DNA of 64,000 nucleotides, from assembly GCA_033764775.1 (NCBI GenBank), contig JANRIQ010000024.1, forward strand, positions 52,913 through 116,912, given 5' to 3'. The notes below the pieces were generated by a model. That model did not search any database and had not been told where the DNA came from. It saw nothing but the letters and a program-made list of their open reading frames with translations. The position numbers and the translations under genes are program-made. Shown piece after piece: positions 63,639 through 64,000 of this stretch (position 1 is its first letter; every line of letters starts with the position of its first letter). The stretch is from JAWXCE01 sp033764775 (lineage in GTDB: Bacteria; Pseudomonadota; Alphaproteobacteria; Rhizobiales; Rhodomicrobiaceae).

Positions 63639-63929
63639 ATGAAATTTCGGCCGTTGCACGACCGCGTCGTTGTGCGCCGCCTCGACGCCGAGGAAAAGAC
63701 CGCTGGCGGCATCATCATTCCGGACACCGCAAAAGAGAAGCCGCAGCATGGCGAAATCGTCGCCGTCGGCCCCGGCGCTCGCGGCGATGATAACGAGCTT
63801 GTGCCTCTCGATGTGCGCGTGGGCGATAAAATTCTCTTCGGGAAGTGGTCCGGCACCGAAGTGAAAATCGACGGTGAGGAGCTCCTCATCATGAAGGAGA
63901 GCGACATCATGGGCGTTCTTGAGAAGTAA
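63639..63929 (+). CDS. groS: Co-chaperonin GroES
   Basis: This 96-residue protein is the 10-kDa lid of GroEL. The start FRPLHDRVVVRRLDAEEKTA is typical, with the mobile loop GGIIIPDTAKEKPQ and the end LLIMKESDIMGVLEK. CAGGAGGACACCA precedes the ATG at 63639; an in-frame extension upstream lacks a ribosome binding site. It is first in groES-groEL and under CIRCE control. Confidence 0.98.
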   Translation: MKFRPLHDRVVVRRLDAEEKTAGGIIIPDTAKEKPQHGEIVAVGPGARGDDNELVPLDVRVGDKILFGKWSGTEVKIDGEELLIMKESDIMGVLEK

Positions 63930-63994
63930 CCCCCCGCTCCCCTCCCGCCGTCCAATCCCAGTCGAATTTCAGAGAATTCCAGGAGTAGTCCAAC

Positions 63995-64000
63995 ATGGCT
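63995..64000 (+). CDS. groL: GroEL start, cut by the window edge
   Basis: Only ATG GCT is present before the window ends, preceded by AGGAGTAGTCCAAC. The position 65 bp after groES and the strong ribosome binding site make this the likely start of the 60-kDa chaperonin GroEL, but the sequence does not show the protein itself. Confidence 0.7.

Overview
The window is a 64-kb stretch of a GC-rich chromosome from an alphaproteobacterium, most likely of the order Hyphomicrobiales (Rhizobiales). The evidence is a MucR/Ros-type regulator, a DUF1127 protein, a 1.6-kb-codon NAD-glutamate dehydrogenase, a DnaA-like HTH protein paired with a DUF6456 protein, a hisB-DUF2628-hisH gene order, an ethylmalonyl-CoA mutase and an FeS-type prokaryotic photolyase. 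I did not identify the species. No tRNA, rRNA, CRISPR array, transposase or prophage is visible; it is mostly housekeeping chromosome with a few AT-richer, probably acquired genes.

Layout. 0.3-10.5 kb: YgjP-like metalloprotease, class A penicillin-binding protein, small membrane proteins, ethylmalonyl-CoA mutase, an AI-2E-type permease, a DUF1127 protein with a folded 5' leader, a DUF4139 protein and an EamA permease. 10.5-17.0 kb: superoxide dismutase, an oligopeptidase B/AlkA/isochorismatase-like operon, MsrB and an NhaD-type antiporter. 17.0-21.0 kb: an AT-rich leader and mucR, a PAS protein, an S24-like HTH regulator divergent from a DnaA-domain-IV-like/DUF6456 gene pair. 21.1-25.3 kb: a PQQ-type sugar dehydrogenase, CorA and HslVU. 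25.4-33.4 kb: histidine genes hisB, hisH, hisA, hisF, hisE and coaA, interrupted by two antisense small genes and by a 2.4-kb AT-rich gene for a predicted secreted beta-propeller/RTX protein. A 44-bp piece closely matching the inside of hisF lies on the far side of that gene. 33.4-42.4 kb: dapB and ppa, a phospholipase A2-like lipoprotein, a PIF1-like helicase, a Tat-exported PhoD phosphodiesterase, an exported EEP-fold enzyme and TypA. 42.5-48.5 kb: hypothetical proteins, a GNAT enzyme, argG and an HCCA-isomerase-like protein. 48.7-55.2 kb: NAD-glutamate dehydrogenase and malate synthase. 55.3-60.7 kb: an orphan Tat-signal protein, an IclR regulator and a divergent TRAP transporter operon. 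60.8-64 kb: a His/Ser/Arg repeat protein, a photolyase, a thioesterase and CIRCE-groES with the first codons of groEL.

How it fits together. Ethylmalonyl-CoA mutase plus malate synthase fits acetyl-CoA assimilation by the ethylmalonyl-CoA pathway, where malate synthase consumes the glyoxylate. The IclR/TRAP block looks like a carboxylate uptake unit. Stress functions (SodB, MsrB, AlkA, photolyase, HslVU, GroES) are scattered. The most unusual points are the RTX gene inside the his cluster with its hisF-derived fragment, the lipid-anchored phospholipase A2-like protein, the Shine-Dalgarno-sequestering leader of the DUF1127 gene, and AT-rich genes that are plausible targets of the MucR encoded here.
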